A stretch of DNA of 64,000 nucleotides from Cruorifilaria tuberocauda. Lineage: Eukaryota > Nematoda > Chromadorea > Rhabditida > Onchocercidae. This document shows, in pieces, positions 63,167 through 64,000 of the stretch (position 1 is the first letter of the stretch; each line of letters starts with the position of its first letter). Made by a program: the position numbers and the translations under genes. The DNA lies in contig JABVXU010000078.1 of assembly GCA_013365365.1 (NCBI GenBank), forward strand, positions 62,001 to 126,000, given 5' to 3'. The notes beneath the pieces were generated by a model. That model ran no database searches, was not told the origin of the DNA, and saw only the letters and a program-made list of their open reading frames with translations.

Positions 63167-64000
63167 ACAACGCTTTTCCTTTATGTTCGTCATTTATGAA
63201 TACCTTTTTAATAACATGATTTAACAATAACGTTAGCAGGCCTGGAAATCAATATAAGTGTATTTATTTGGCTCTTCATCAAAACCAGCTAGGACTATCT
63301 TTAAATGGTTCTTACCTCATATAAATATGACATAAGAACCGCTTAAATTTGGTGTATGTATGAAACGGCTCACTTAACTTGTTTTGCGGCGAAAGCACTT
63401 ATTAAAGATAGGTTTTGTCACTCGGACCATTCACTGCACACTTAATATGAGAATACATGCGATGCACAATTTTATAATTATTGCTTTTTCTTCTACAAAT
63501 ACTTAATAGCAACTTGATACTTGACTAAAAAGCATATGAGGATACAAATTTTTATCACTTAACAATTAACTGTGATACTATACCAGTATTGTTATTGAAC
63601 CATCTGTCAGGCTTCTCAAGGATATCAGTTTTATCTGGCGTTGTACACCATCTGACATCATGTCAATTTCCAAAATGAAAACCCATGTTGAAATGGAATG
63701 ATTCAAACGCGATAACGCCTCAAATGCGTTATTCTTTTCCAGGAAATATTGGATTTAATTTATTATTGTGAACATCATTTCACGGTCCATTTATTCAGTG
63801 AAATTGTCATACGAGTACTTTCCACTTTTGTGAACTATACTTATTTTGCCTTTAATAAATATCTTCCATATACTATAAACAGAGAGCGGAACCCGTCAAC
63901 AAGATAATGTTAAATGATTCTATTGATACGAGAAAGTGGTGGTCTCTGCAACGGACATCTGTATCGCACAAATGATAAAGTAGTGCAGAATACTTAACAG
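63167..64000. other. Importin 3' flank
   Basis: Should include the importin 3' UTR. An AATAAA occurs at 63854-63859, far from the stop, so it may not be the one used. No further gene was recognised before the window ends. Confidence 0.45.

Overview
This window looks like nuclear DNA of a nematode, most likely a filarial or other spirurid (clade III) worm. It is strongly AT-rich, genes are split into many short exons by introns of about 70 to 800 bases, acceptors are of the TTTTCAG/TTTTAG kind, and several start codons lie just behind an orphan acceptor, as expected where a spliced leader is added. The proteins also fit: a cuticlin-like ZP protein, nematode-type secreted fatty-acid-binding proteins and a long nematode globin. 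The genus is an inference; no species-specific marker was recognised.

Layout. 1-812 (+) is the 3' end of an unrecognised gene. 3639-10278 (-) is Staufen (20 exons, 779 aa) and 11619-15537 (-) is an hnRNP K-type triple-KH protein (8 exons, 347 aa). These two RNA-binding genes lie head to tail. A 9.7 kb stretch without a recognisable gene follows. 25260-29327 (+) is a ZP-domain, cuticlin-like membrane protein (12 exons, 432 aa) that converges on an extended globin at 31459-36493 (-). 36494-47432 is an 11 kb gene-poor AT-rich interval with small repeats and hairpins. 47433-55248 (-) holds three tandem paralogous fatty-acid-binding protein genes, each with four exons and introns at matching positions. 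They diverge across about 1 kb from an importin-7/8 gene at 56234-63166 (+, 21 exons, 1048 aa).

Exon boundaries were placed by hand from reading frame, phase agreement, splice consensus and family similarity. Every multi-exon model closes in phase, but a few junctions (two in Staufen, the 3' ends of the cuticlin and globin) have alternatives that are stated. The least expected signal is three introns of GC-AG type, each the only boundary that keeps the protein family alignment. Others are a 44-base GC-rich exon in the KH1 domain whose skipping gives an immediate stop, and one FABP copy that has lost the ligand-binding arginine. The genes do not form one pathway. No CRISPR array, tRNA, rRNA, transposase or viral gene was seen, and I found no convincing new multi-gene system.
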